A stretch of DNA of 64,000 nucleotides, taken from Liopterus haemorrhoidalis (taxonomy: Eukaryota > Arthropoda > Insecta > Coleoptera > Dytiscidae). Positions 23,361 through 34,800 of this stretch are shown here, piece by piece. The number at the start of each line of letters is the position of its first letter. Positions within the stretch are counted from its first letter, which is position 1. The notes beneath the pieces were generated by a model. That model was not told the origin of the DNA. It did no database searches and saw only the letters and a program-made list of their open reading frames with translations. The stretch spans positions 62,001 to 126,000 of the forward strand of contig OZ020616.1 in NCBI GenBank assembly GCA_963971575.1. Direction: 5' to 3'. A program made the translations under genes and the position numbers.

Positions 23361-26300
23361 ATGGCATTCAAGTTGGTAGTCGTCCTCGCCTGTGTGGCGT
23401 ACGCCAGCGCCGGTCTGATCGGCGCCCCGGCCGCCGTCGCCTACAGCTCGGCCCCGGCCGTCAGCCACGTGTCCTACGCCAGCCCGGTGGTGTCCTACGG
23501 CGCCCCCCAGGTCCCCGCCATCACCACACAGAGCCAGAACATCCTCCGCTCACCGGGAAACCTCGCCCAAGTCTCCACCTACAGCAAGACCATCGACACA
23601 CCATTCTCCAGCGTCTCCAAGAGTGATGTCCGCGTATCCAACCCAGGTAATTCTGCACATTCATTACCTACTCACCCATTACCTACATATACAATATCTC
23701 AATGTCTACCCGTATCAAATTACAAATTTATTAATTTTTTATTGTCGAACTACGTTCGTAACCCGCGAATAAATTAACAGGCGAGCGAATTTCTAAAGCA
23801 TCCGGAAGAATACTTGCCAAATATCGCACCGAAAAAACAAATTTATTTTGTGAAAAATATTCGAAATACAGTCTGTTTCAAACGGTTAGGCGGAACTAAA
23901 TGGGAATTTCGTTCTTTTAGGTTGTCACGAAAAGGGACCTTGCTTGAGTTATTTCATTTTTCACGTTGGAATGTCAAAATTTAAAATTCCAACAATGAAA
24001 CCATGGAAACGACTGACATATGTCAAACTTAAATTAATTTTCTTACATATTTTAATGACAAAAAAAATAAATAAATGGGATATTTGTATTAAGAATGACC
24101 CAAAAAATCAAAATATAAGGACCGTTTGCAGGCGTGCGAATTTCTAAAGCATCCGGAAGAATACTTGCCAAAAATCGCACCGAAAAAACAAAATTATTTT
24201 GTGAAAAATACTCGATATATTATTGTCTACATTGTTGTTTAGCAATCATTTCGCTAATTTCTAATAAATATGTAGGTATTACAATCTTCCTTAATCATCA
24301 CACGAATTGTGATAAAACGTACATTTTAGCATTTACTAAAACGGTGACATTAAAACCAAACCTGCCAAAATATTGCCCTACCCAGGAATTTTTGTTGGGG
24401 GGGGCCCGGAAGACAAAATTATTTAAGACTTCTAAATTTCAAGTGATGATCTAAAAAAAAAGGTCCTCATTTCGGAAATACAAAATGATGACCAAAAAAA
24501 AAAAGATCCCCATATCAATTTGAGGCCGGGCTCCCCCCCCCCCCCCGCTGGGTGCATCACTGGCTCTGTTCGTAAAGTCATTTTCAACGGTTTATTATCG
24601 TCAAACGCAAGCGCAGAATTTGCAGAAATGCGTTAAAATAACTGCGCTTGCTTCTGTCGATAATATACAGTTAGAAATGGCTCTACGAACAGGGCTATTG
24701 ACTTTCATTTCCTTTATTGTAGCATAGTTATTTTAAAATTGTTGTCGTCTCTCTCTTACCCATTGTAACTGGTATATCTCCATCTCTCTTCTACACACAA
24801 CATCCCTAGACAATAAGTTTCAGGAGAAAATCCCATCCCAATTAGACCCAAAAGTTCCTTTTTAAAGACACATTCAAATCATTTTTAAACATTTATTGAA
24901 AAAACACATTTTTTAAATTGTTGTCTCTCATCTCTCTTTTCCACACAGCAACCTTTTAATAGTAAAAGCAAAAAAAAAACAATTCACAAAAGTTCCTTTT
25001 TAGTGATACAAACCTAATAGCTTTTTTAATTTTTACAAAAAAAAAACATTTGTAGATGCTGTCTCTTTCTAACACACGGCAGCTGGGCTAGCTCTATCTC
25101 TCTCCAACACATTGCTTACTTACCATTAAAAATATTACAAGTATAAATTTACAAACAAATAAAAATATTATAAAAATATTACCATTTTTCTGAAAATGTT
25201 TTCGTCTCTCTCTAACACATGTCTCCAGAGCTCGTTCCAACTCTCTTCTACACACGGCAACCCCGGACCTATAAAAACTACAAAAAATTACAAAATCCAG
25301 AAACCAAACTCGATCAGCAGTTAAAAAAGGCCTTAACTGAAACGTGTACACATTTTAAATTTCTTAAATCACCTCCAGAGTTGAAATATTAATTTTCTAA
25401 AACGCGAAATTCTACTTGCTCAGAGACGCTATTTTGTTATACTCATATTTTTTGACAAACACTCGACTAAGGTGAAATAATTACCCAAAAAGTTTCTACA
25501 GGTGTTAATTTAAACGTTTTTATTATTTCTTAAATTCGATGTTAACTTTTTACTAGTTTTTTCATTAAAAACGTAGCACAAACGGCGAGATGTCAACTGC
25601 TTAGCCATTGTTGCGAAACTAACGCCACAACGGCGGGCCGCGAACTAAACAACGAATTGGGGTATATACAAAAAAGTTTGAAAATAAATATTTCAAAAAT
25701 CTTTTAGAATTAAGATTTTAAATTTTTAGCGGACACTCAGTAGAGTTTTGTCTATTTACTATAAAAATTTCTTTTTTTAATTTACCATAGTTCTGGAGTA
25801 ATAAAATTCGATATCGAGGGAATACACAAAAAATTAATAAAACCAGAAATTTCAAGTGAAATTGGGCATAAAAATTATAAATGTATGATATTTTATAATA
25901 ATTATACCCACTTACAAACATATGTAGCCTGAAAACCTTTATTTGAACAAATAAAATATTTTTACCAATATTATGCTGTCTCTCTCCAATACATGGAAGA
26001 AGGCCTCCATCACTCTCTTACACGTAAAAAAATTGTTACAAAAAACAAAACAAAAATAAACAAAATACATCAACAAAACAGTGTCAAGGGGTAAAAAATT
26101 TCTTAAATAAGACGTGTATACCTACCAAATTTCTTAAATCAGCTCCAGAGTTGAAATATTAATTTTCTAAAATGCGAAATTCTGCTTACTGTGAGACGCT
26201 ATTTTGTTATACTCATATTTTTTCACAAACACTCGACTAGGATGAAATAATTATCTTAAAAATTTCGTAAGGTGTTAATTTAATTGTTTTTAATGTTTTT

Positions 26301-27463
26301 TGAATTCGATGGCAACTTTTTACTAGTTTTTTCAATAAAAATGTAACACAAAACTCGAGATGTCAACTGCTTGGCCATTGTTGTAATACAGCGCTACGAG
26401 CTACAACGGCAGAACCTCCAACTAAACAGCGAATTGGGATATATGGAAATATACTTAAAAATTAGTATTTCAAAAACCTTTTAGAATTAAGAAATTAAAT
26501 TTTTAGGGGACATTCAGTAGGGTTCCAACTATTTGCTGTCAAAATTTCATTTCTTAATTCAACATAGTTCTGGAGTAATAAAATTTTATATCGAGGGAAT
26601 ACACAAAAATTTAATAAATCCGATGATAACAAGTGAAATAGGACCTTTATTTATTAGGGGGGGAAGACAAAATTATTTAAATTATGAAAATATAAAATGA
26701 TAACTTAAAAGAAAGGTCCTCACTTCTAAAATACAAGTGACGACCTAAAAAAAAAAAGGTCCTTATCTCTACTTTTAAAATTTTCTAGTGTGTTTGTGTG
26801 TTTTTATTTTAATTTTCTTCCTACATTATAGTATTACTGGTAATCAGATACCAATAATAGCGCCCTGAAATTCCACCGTGTGGTTGCTCTGTTTGCATTG
26901 TGTCCATATTTCAATTCACTTTAAAATATATGTATTTCTTATATAATCTTTGCTGATATTCAAAATATTTAACAGTCGGTAGGTACTTAACTTAACTTTA
27001 AAAAAATCATTCTAATAATAATTTCCATATTATTTGTTAATATTTAGACTTTGTTGATGTGGTTTTGCTCAAAATAAAAAAAATGAACCATACAATTTTA
27101 TCTATTCTACGATTAAATATCAGCCCTGCCTATAAATCTTAAGTATTCTTAACTTACCTTAGTTTATAGAGACTTATGTATATACCTTAGTCAGAGTACA
27201 TTTATCCCCAGAACCATTGTCGGATTAAGTGCAAGTGTATTATTTATTGTGCAGGTTACGTGTCCGCTGTCGCCGCCCCCGCTATCTCGTACTCCGCCCC
27301 ATATGGACAATATGGACATGCCGTAGCCGCTCCACTTGTAGCTAAGACCTATGCCGCCCCCGCTGTCGCTACTCACGGACTCCTGGGTGTCGCTTATTCA
27401 GCCGCCCCAGCCGTCTCCCATATGACTTACTCCAACGGACTTGGTATCACTTATGGATGGTAA
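23361..27463 (+). CDS. Retinin-domain cuticle protein
   Basis: Two coding exons, 23361-23646 and 27255-27463, joined in phase 1, give 164 residues. An N-terminal signal peptide (MAFKLVVVLACVAYASAG) is followed by Ala/Pro/Ser/Tyr-rich sequence with AAPA/SAPAV motifs. Then comes a retinin-like block, QVSTYSKTIDTPFSSVSKSD followed by VRVSNPG (about residues 73-96). A second AAPA-rich half ends GLGITYGW. Secreted; expected in cuticle or corneal-lens-type surface layers. The exact tissue is not deducible. The ATG lies about 45 bp after the predicted cap site. AATAAA lies at 27531-27536, 68 bp after the stop. The 3.6-kb intron is full of repeats. Confidence 0.88.
23868..24118 (+). mobile_element. 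Truncated CAGTCTGTTCC MITE inside the cuticle intron
   Basis: Starts CAGTCTGTTTCAAACGG and follows the element at 5369 to about the AATCAAAATATAA stretch, where it breaks off; the right terminal repeat is missing. An 88-bp host segment is present on both sides (about 23779-23866 and 24131-24216). Confidence 0.65.
24360..25370. other. Intron DNA with poly-G/poly-C flanked element and CTCTCT-rich stretches
   Basis: About 24383-24562 resembles the CAGTGGCG element at 61539: GGAATTTTTGTTGGGGGG, then an AAAGGTCCTCATTT segment, then a poly-C run. About 24750-25270 has repeated CTCTCT(C/T)...ACACA blocks. No gene. Confidence 0.4.
25374..26650 (+). repeat. About 777-bp tandem duplication in the cuticle intron
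   Basis: TCCAGAGTTGAAATATTAAT occurs at 25374 and again about 777 bp later. The following roughly 500 bp match well between copies, including GAGACGCTATTTTGTTATAC and GAGATGTCAACTGCTT. Copies differ at many scattered bases, so the duplication is not recent. Non-coding. Confidence 0.65.
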
Positions 27464-27795
27464 ACGCTCACATTTGCTCAATCTTTGTTATTTATTGTAA
27501 TTTATTTATGTAAAATTGCTGAGTGGATCTAATAAATAAGCAGAAAACAATCAATAGTTTTTTTTTTTACATATAAATTTTTTTGGATTATATGGCTGAA
27601 CTGAAAAATGTATAAAGTAAATAATAAATATGTAAGTATATATTTTTATATTTAAATTTTTGTGGGAAGGTGGCGAAACTGGGAAGTATTAACCCCCCCC
27701 CCCACATAGTGAATAAAATGGTATCTTCTTTACCTTAGTAACCTCAAATTTTGACATATGTCACACGTGTGTTAAACTATTAAATAACTGTAGTC

Positions 27796-29842
27796 ATGTC
27801 GAGCGTTAAAAAGAAGAGAGTTTCAAAGAAAAAGAAAATAGCTTGGCGAAAACATGTTGATATTAAAGATGTTGAAGAGTTCTTAGAAGATAAACGTTTA
27901 GAAGAGCGTTTAGGAGACCGCTTTGATGTTCTACCTGATAGAGATCTCTTTCAAGTGGATACCCGGCCAGAGGATAAAACACGTCTGAGCAACAAACAGC
28001 GTAAAAGACTAGCCTTACAGATACCTCCCAAGTGCTTTTCTCTATTGCAACCGCTTACCAAAACACCAGACCCTTTAGTCAAGCGAAATCGTGTACGTAC
28101 CAAGGAAGAGAGAACACATCCCATTGCACGGCGCAAAGAACAGGAACGTCTACGTCAAGGTATTGTTAAAGCAAAAGAAAGGGTTCGGACATTGAATAGG
28201 GAGCACGAAAGAAAAAGGAAGCTCGCAAGTAAACGCTCTCTCGGACAAATCGATGGTGACGTTTGGCAGATTGAAGGTTTGTAACTCTGATATACCTTGT
28301 TAGACTGTTGTATACATTTATCATATCTAGATGTTGATGACGTGGTGACAAATGGTGTGGAGGACAAACAATGGCTAACTGCAGATACTGTACGTCACAT
28401 GTGCGCCGGGCTGGGAAAGCTACGAAAGGCAGCTCCGCGGAGTTTACGGCGGCGTCCGAATGCAGTAGCCGCAATACAGGCGCCTCACCCTGGTACCTCA
28501 TACAACCCTGCACTTGGCGATCACCAACAACTGCTTGCCGACGTCGCACAGGACGAGGTAAAACGTATCCGCCAAGAGAAGCATTTGGAGCGAGTCACAA
28601 CACGCATGTTCTCCAGGACGACATTGCAGCAAAAGGAGGTAAGTCCGCATTGACATAGTTGCCAACTAGGTACGTACAGTTCAACAGGTCTACTTAAGAG
28701 GCTCCGGCTCAATTTACTCAAGTAAATCTATTAATATATAAATAATTCATAGAGAATCAAAAGTTAAAAAAAAAACTGAAACAATGAATAATCTATAGTA
28801 TTCACACATGAGTAGCCCACTTGTAATACTAGCTAAAAGCAGTTTATTATTTGTAGTAATTGACAAAAAATGTATAAAAATGCCTTGGATTAGTTAGAAA
28901 GCTATTTTTTGTTTTATTAAAAAAAATCATTAAAAAAATGTTATTTAGTATTACACATAATCCTACAATCTCTATGAATAAACTATTTAATTAATAATGT
29001 AGCACATAGCGGGTTTTGCAAGTGTTATCATGAATTAGCGAGTTTCACAACTCAACGGATGGCCATTTCAATGAAAATTAACATTATAAAAGGAGAAAAT
29101 AGTCACTGAAATGTGAAAAAAGAAAATTATTGTATTAAAGTACATAATTTTCGTTCGTTATTTTCGCATTACAGCCTATTCTATAGTTAAATCAGTAGCC
29201 CTTCTAATTGAAATCTGTGATTATGTAGTAGGATAACCTGTGATTTAGGCGCCGATAAAAACACATTTTTGTTTACAGACAAATTGGCTGAGCGAAATGT
29301 CAGAAGGTCTATCACAAGGAGACCAGAAAGAGAACCGTGATGGCGCCCAAGAAACTGGAGAGTACACAGCTTTAAATCCACCTGCGAAAAATGTGAAAAA
29401 GGACCGTAAACAGCGAAGAAAGCAAATTGAGCAGAAGCGTCTTGAAAAGGCGCGCCTCGATGCTAAAATTGAGAAAAAGAAACTTTCAGATATGTACAGG
29501 CTCCGGCGATTCGAAGAACAAATCACGCGCGGTGAAAGTGCGAGCGTAGCGCGTTCTAAGAAGCGTACGGAGAACAGGAAATTACGACGCGAACAAGAAC
29601 CGCGTCAACTGTCCAGGCATAAGGTGCAGCCAGTTCAGTCCGAGTTCCAGTTACCCGAGGAGATGAGCGGTTCACTGAGGGGTTTGCGTGCACTCGGCAA
29701 CCCGCTGAGGGAGCGTTATCACAGCCTGCAGCGGAGGAGCGTGCTGGCTGCCAGCGTGCCGCAGCTGACTCGCCCGCGGGCCAAGCTCAAACGCTACGAG
29801 CGCGCCAGCCACAAGATGGGATGGGAGGCCAAGGGTTACTGA
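27796..29842 (+). CDS. Nop53: NOP53 ribosome biogenesis factor (GLTSCR2 family)
   Basis: Three exons: 27796-28276, 28331-28638 and 29279-29842. They are joined in phase 1 then phase 0 and give 450 residues, close to the usual length of about 480. Basic nucleolar protein, KKKRVSKKKK near the start. Family blocks visible: AWRKHVDIKDVEEFLEDKRL, LFQVDT, the TSYNPALGDHQQLL motif in exon 2, and a Lys/Arg-rich coiled C-terminus ending KRYERASHKMGWEAKGY. Family knowledge: a 60S assembly factor that brings the exosome and its Mtr4 helicase to pre-5.8S rRNA. Intron 1 is only 54 bp with a weak GTTTGT donor. The gene faces the TMED gene tail-to-tail. AATAAA at 30489-30494 may be its poly(A) signal. Confidence 0.93.
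28639..29278 (+). other. NOP53 intron 2
   Basis: AT-rich, 640 bp, with a GTAAGT donor and TTTACAG acceptor. No other feature seen. Confidence 0.7.
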
Positions 29843-30514
29843 ACCTCAAACACTACTCACTCCACTTATTAACACATATTCATTTATTGCTATGTTGTAT
29901 TGGACGTTTTTTACAGTGACTAGCTGTCCATGTACTTTACAATTTTATTCACTCCATCCACATACACTCGAAACTAAACGCTAGCTTTGTTTGAGCAGAA
30001 CATTTATTCTTGGTGATTTTCATTTCTCCAACACTTGAATTTAATTTGTAAACTAGAATTATCTGTTAAAAAAAACCATGTCTAACTTCTGAAAAATAAT
30101 ACACTTATATTTATATACATCCATTTTTTCTGTATGTTACCTTTATTTTTAATTTCATTCCTCAAAATCAACTATAAATTTTGTTCTTCTAACTCCAGTG
30201 CGTTTACACAATACGGCATTTATAAATTGTAAGTTAGAAGTTTGAAAAAAACTCTGTTGTGATCCTTCAACTTTGTCACACCTATTGCTTGAATATTAAA
30301 CTAGTACTTGATCGGTGAATTTCAACTGGTCGAACATGATTTTGAGGCAAAGTTAGCTGCTCAAACAATGCTGTGTCACTGTAGTGCGTGTGGTGGGGTT
30401 ATGGGCCGGTACTGGGATTAAGCCTGGACCGGTCACTCTTTGTAATAGTCTAAGCCGCACACCTAGACCTTATGGCACATTGTGATTTAATAAAATATAA
30501 AAAATAAAAGTTTA

Positions 30515-31231
30515 TCATGAAGCGAGTCTTTTCCAAATGTTGTGTGCCTTGGATGTGTTGTCAAACAGGCTCTTCAACATCACTACCTGCACTAGGCCGA
30601 CCAGCATCATCACTAAGATCTGCAGGACGCTCCAAGTGTTCACCTTGAAGAAGTTTTCCTCGGCGATGTTACGGTCACGCGCCTCGTGTGACTTAAGCAC
30701 GTCCTGCAGGTGCTGCACTTTGTTAAGATTGCTGCGTACTTTGTAGATGGCGTCCTGTAATTCTTGCACAGTGATATCTAACATCTCATTTGGTGTCAAC
30801 CCGTGCGGCTTTTCTCCATCGTCGCCCCAAACATCGTATGGTACTTCTCCAACCTGTGATTCGCGATCTTCAACCACCAGCTCAAAGAAAACAGTCTTCA
30901 TGTTGTATGAACTGAACGTGTTATCAAAACAGAACTTGAAGTCTCCACTTTCTTTTACGCGGTCCACACGATGACCATTCTCAGACTTTTTGTAATCAGA
31001 GACAAGCACGCGGCCTGATGGTTCCGACAGCTTGAAGCTTATATCTAGTTCGCCGTGCGTGCCGTCGATTACCTGATATTCGATCTCAATATTATCCCCT
31101 GCCCAGATGTGTTGATAAAAGCACTCTTCGCGGCCTGCTTCGATGTTCACCGTTATCTCTTTCTCAAGCCCGAGTGCTGGACATACCGCGCACATTACCA
31201 TTGTCAATACAAACAACATCGTTTTCCCCAT
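30515..31231 (-). CDS. p24 family cargo receptor, TMED1/TMED5 (gamma) type
   Basis: A single exon of 238 residues, normal for the family. Signal peptide MGKTMLFVLTMVMCAVCPALG, then a GOLD domain (about residues 25-125) with the two paired cysteines (EECFYQ and FKFCFD). Then a coiled-coil stalk (about 145-195), one membrane segment (VLQILVMMLVGLVQVVML) and a short cytosolic tail ending KRLAS. p24 proteins cycle between ER and Golgi and sort secretory cargo into COPII/COPI vesicles. Subtype is by similarity to TMED1/5 (Drosophila opossum). The tail lacks a clear terminal KKXX. Head-to-head with Lrrk (613 bp). ATTAAA on the minus strand at 30486-30491 is the likely poly(A) signal. Confidence 0.92.
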   Translation of the reverse strand: MGKTMLFVLTMVMCAVCPALGLEKEITVNIEAGREECFYQHIWAGDNIEIEYQVIDGTHGELDISFKLSEPSGRVLVSDYKKSENGHRVDRVKESGDFKFCFDNTFSSYNMKTVFFELVVEDRESQVGEVPYDVWGDDGEKPHGLTPNEMLDITVQELQDAIYKVRSNLNKVQHLQDVLKSHEARDRNIAEENFFKVNTWSVLQILVMMLVGLVQVVMLKSLFDNTSKAHNIWKRLAS

Positions 31232-31844
31232 GCCGATATCGGTTCCACTGACGCAGCAAATTTTTAGGTTACGTTGGCAGATAAGATTTCTGATTTTATG
31301 ATCGGTTATTAGCGATTACTCACTACGTCCATCAGACACTAAGTGCCGGCGTCACTCGCACCACTTTAAATTGTTCTATTTTCATTAGGTGCAGAGAAAA
31401 AATTTACGAAAATAAATTGCCATAAAAAATGACGTTTGACAGTTGTAAACATGGGAAAGAAGAAGTACAATTGTTTACGGAAAAATAAAAATATCAATTA
31501 TAATTTATTTAATGTATCTTATAGTAATATCATATAATAGTTTAAACCATCCTGCTATTCGAAAGCATATTTCAAAATCAGAAATCATTTTTAAAAATGT
31601 ATGCAAATCAAAATTCCCACAATTTCAAACGCCCATAGTGCACTGGGAATCGGAACTGTCAAAGTCAAAAACAACTTATGGATGTACGTCGAGTTTGTGA
31701 AAAGAAATTTACACTAGTCTTAAACAATGTTTAATAAATGATTTTTAAAAAGCATCATGATGAAAAGACGAAGTTTACAAAAGTGTTTCGATGTCCATGC
31801 ATTGAAATGTCATCGGGGAAGGACGAACTAGAGAAAGGTTGAAG
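31232..31844. promoter_or_regulatory. Head-to-head promoter region of the p24 gene and Lrrk
   Basis: 613 bp between two divergent start codons; no other gene found. A 12-codon upstream ORF (31807-31842) ends 2 bp before the Lrrk ATG at 31845. Confidence 0.5.
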
Positions 31845-34800
31845 ATGTTAGACTCTTCCCCAGAGGATGAAGACTTCCCGGGGCGTCTGTTACACCAGGT
31901 AAGCGTTTGATGTGTGAGTGCGATTAGTCGAGTGACGGGTATATGTGGAGGACATTTTGCAGGCAGCTCTCTGGGATAATGCAGAGTTGCTGGAGGACCT
32001 TCTGCGAGGCGAGCAACGTGCGCTCATCGACTGTCGTGACAGCTGGGGCCGTAGCCCGCTGCACGCGGCCGCTATCACAGAGGATTCGAGCTGCCTGCGC
32101 ATATTGTTAGAGCGGGGCAGCGACCCGGACGCTCAGTGCGGCCCGCGCGGAGAATCCAAGACGGCGCTCCACCTGAGCGCGGAGCATGGTCACGAGAGCA
32201 ACGTTAAGATGCTACTCCGGCATAACGCCAGTATGCTGGTGCGAGACGCTAATGGGATGACCGCCTTCGACATCGCGGACAAATGTGGCCATAAGAGTTG
32301 CATGACATTGCTACGGGAGGCAGCAGGTCAGTAGGTCGGGTTGTGGTGAACGTGGACCGCGAACACCGCGCTGTTTGTAATCGGACACCGGCGGTGGTCG
32401 CGATCCGCGTCTCCCCACACCCCGCACGTGTTTATTGATTCATTTCCCCACTGTTAGTTGGGGTGGGGGGAAACGGGCGACAGTCGCGCGGCTGAACATC
32501 TGATCCGCGACGTTCGCCGCACGGATCAACGGACGGTTTATTTTGTTAGGCGGCAACAGTTGCACATATGGCAGCGGACGATTCGGTCCGCCGTCCTTGG
32601 CCGCCGGTCGTTTGCCCACTTTGCATGGTTTCGGGCGTCATATTTCGTTTGATTCAATTAGAGTGTGAGTGGGCCAGTAGGTAGTAGGGCGAGCGAGGTA
32701 GTAGGTGCGCGTCATGTCCAGGATGCAGCCCTCACCGGAGCAGGCGTACGACGCCTGCGACTACTTCACGGAGGACGTGCTGCAGCCGGGCGTTTTGCCT
32801 GGTAAGTGTTTCCGCTAGTTCGTGTTTGTTTGCCGCCTGCGGTGCTCATTTGGCGCCTAACACTGACATCCTAACACCTGTATCCTGTGTCATTCAAGGC
32901 CGGGACGATCAGGCGATCAAAACAAATTCAAATCCGATATTATATAACAATTTGCGAATATTAGAACGTACGAAACGTAGATATTGTGTCTTTTTGATTA
33001 CCTATATAATACATTACAATTATTTTGCAAAACCCGAAAGTACGAATGTTCTTTATGTTTATACTGTATGTTAAACGTTAAGACATCTTCTCCAGCTTTT
33101 AAAACCACACGCAGAATATTTAACGTTGAGCTATTAAACCAAGTAATCGCGCAAAAAAATTTTAATCAAATTTTCCCCCCGCAAATTATAAAGACGCAAC
33201 GTGGAAAGGTACGTTATAGAGCTTTCGGTAATAAACCTATTTAATGTAACCGGCTCAGGCGCCCAAATTAACTAGCTTCGGCATGATACATTGCCCCATT
33301 GCATCGCACAGCTCATAGTGCATGTGCAGTGCATAGAGATGAGTACAAAGGGGTTCTACTGTTCTGAGCATATGTTTATAATAAACTTGAATGTTGTACG
33401 TGTGCTATGGATCTATTATAAATGAAACATTAATGGGCGTGCGTTGTTTTGCAGATGCCAGGGAGCGATTGCGACAGGAGACGCATGCGGCCCTGCGAGA
33501 AGCATGCGGCGTACAAGAGGACGTGTCGGCAGTGCGTCGTATACTCGGCTCGTTGCCGGCGGGAGACGCCGAGCTCGTAGTGAACATGGCACCGGGCGGG
33601 GCGAACACTACACTGTTCGTGGCTTGTCAGACGGGCAGGCGAGAGCTGGTCCGGGCATTGTTGGACAGCGGGGCCGACGGTCGCTGTCACCCGGTCACTC
33701 GTTACTCGCCGCTGTACATCTCGTGCTACCACGGCCACAGGGACATCGTGGAGCTGCTCCTGGTGCGCTTCCCGGAGCTCGTTCAGTTGCACACCGTCGA
33801 GCGCTGGCTGCCCATACACGCCTGCTGTATCAACGGCCACTCGACCGTACTCGAGCTGCTGTTTCAGTTCCCTTACCCGGCGCGTTTACAAAACACCTAC
33901 CGTGTGCCGATGACCGACCGTCATTATCGCATGCCGTTCAACGTGAACGAGCTAGACGTGACTGGCCAAAGCGTCCTTTACGTCGCCTGTTTGCTTGGTA
34001 ATGTCCGCACCGTCGAGACGATCCTCGCTTTTAAGGTAACGCTTGTGCCGTTGCCCGAAACCGACGAGGACACAACACCGACATCACCCGCAGAAGATCC
34101 CCTGGATGGCGAGCCTATCACACCCATGAGCCCAACCAGGCGGAGAATATCACACGGCATCCAGTCTATAATGTCGCGGCTTAGCCTGTCGCGCGGGGGT
34201 TCTACCGAAAGCGACGCGGGCAGTTCTCAAAACAGTGGCACAACTCAACCGTGTGTGTGTCCTGTCGATCTGGATCAGTACTGTAACAACGGCACTGAAA
34301 CGGCACTTCACGCAGCAGTGAAAGGACGTCACTACAACATTGTCCAGCTGTTGTTGCGAGCAGGGGCTTCGCCACAGCTGGCGATCAGAGCGGACGAGCC
34401 GCTCATGGGCGCTACCGAGGATGAATTCTGCACCGGCAAGTCCACCGCTTTAGTGGAGGCGTGCCGCAACAGGGACGTGCCGATGGCGGAGTTGCTTCTG
34501 TCGGCGGGCGCGAGGGATGACGAATGCAGGGCGCTGTGCGTGGCCGTGCGCAATAAAGACGAGGTGCTGACCGCTCGGTTGCTGTCGATCAAAGCGAACC
34601 CGGATCCCGAATATAAGATAAACAAACGAGCGATGGGCGGCGAGGAGGGTGCTGCGGTCACGACCGGACAGTGGAGTTCGCTGTCGAGCGTGCTCGCCAA
34701 CTTCACCACCACATACAGCAGCTTGTTCCCGAGCCAGCCGGTCATGCTCAACTGGCACAACCAGCGTTGTCACCTCAGTCAGTTGAGGCCCAGTTGGTTG

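Noticed and set aside
27951..28136. Minus-strand ORF opposite NOP53 exon 1
   Set aside because: Shadow of a conserved exon; no support.
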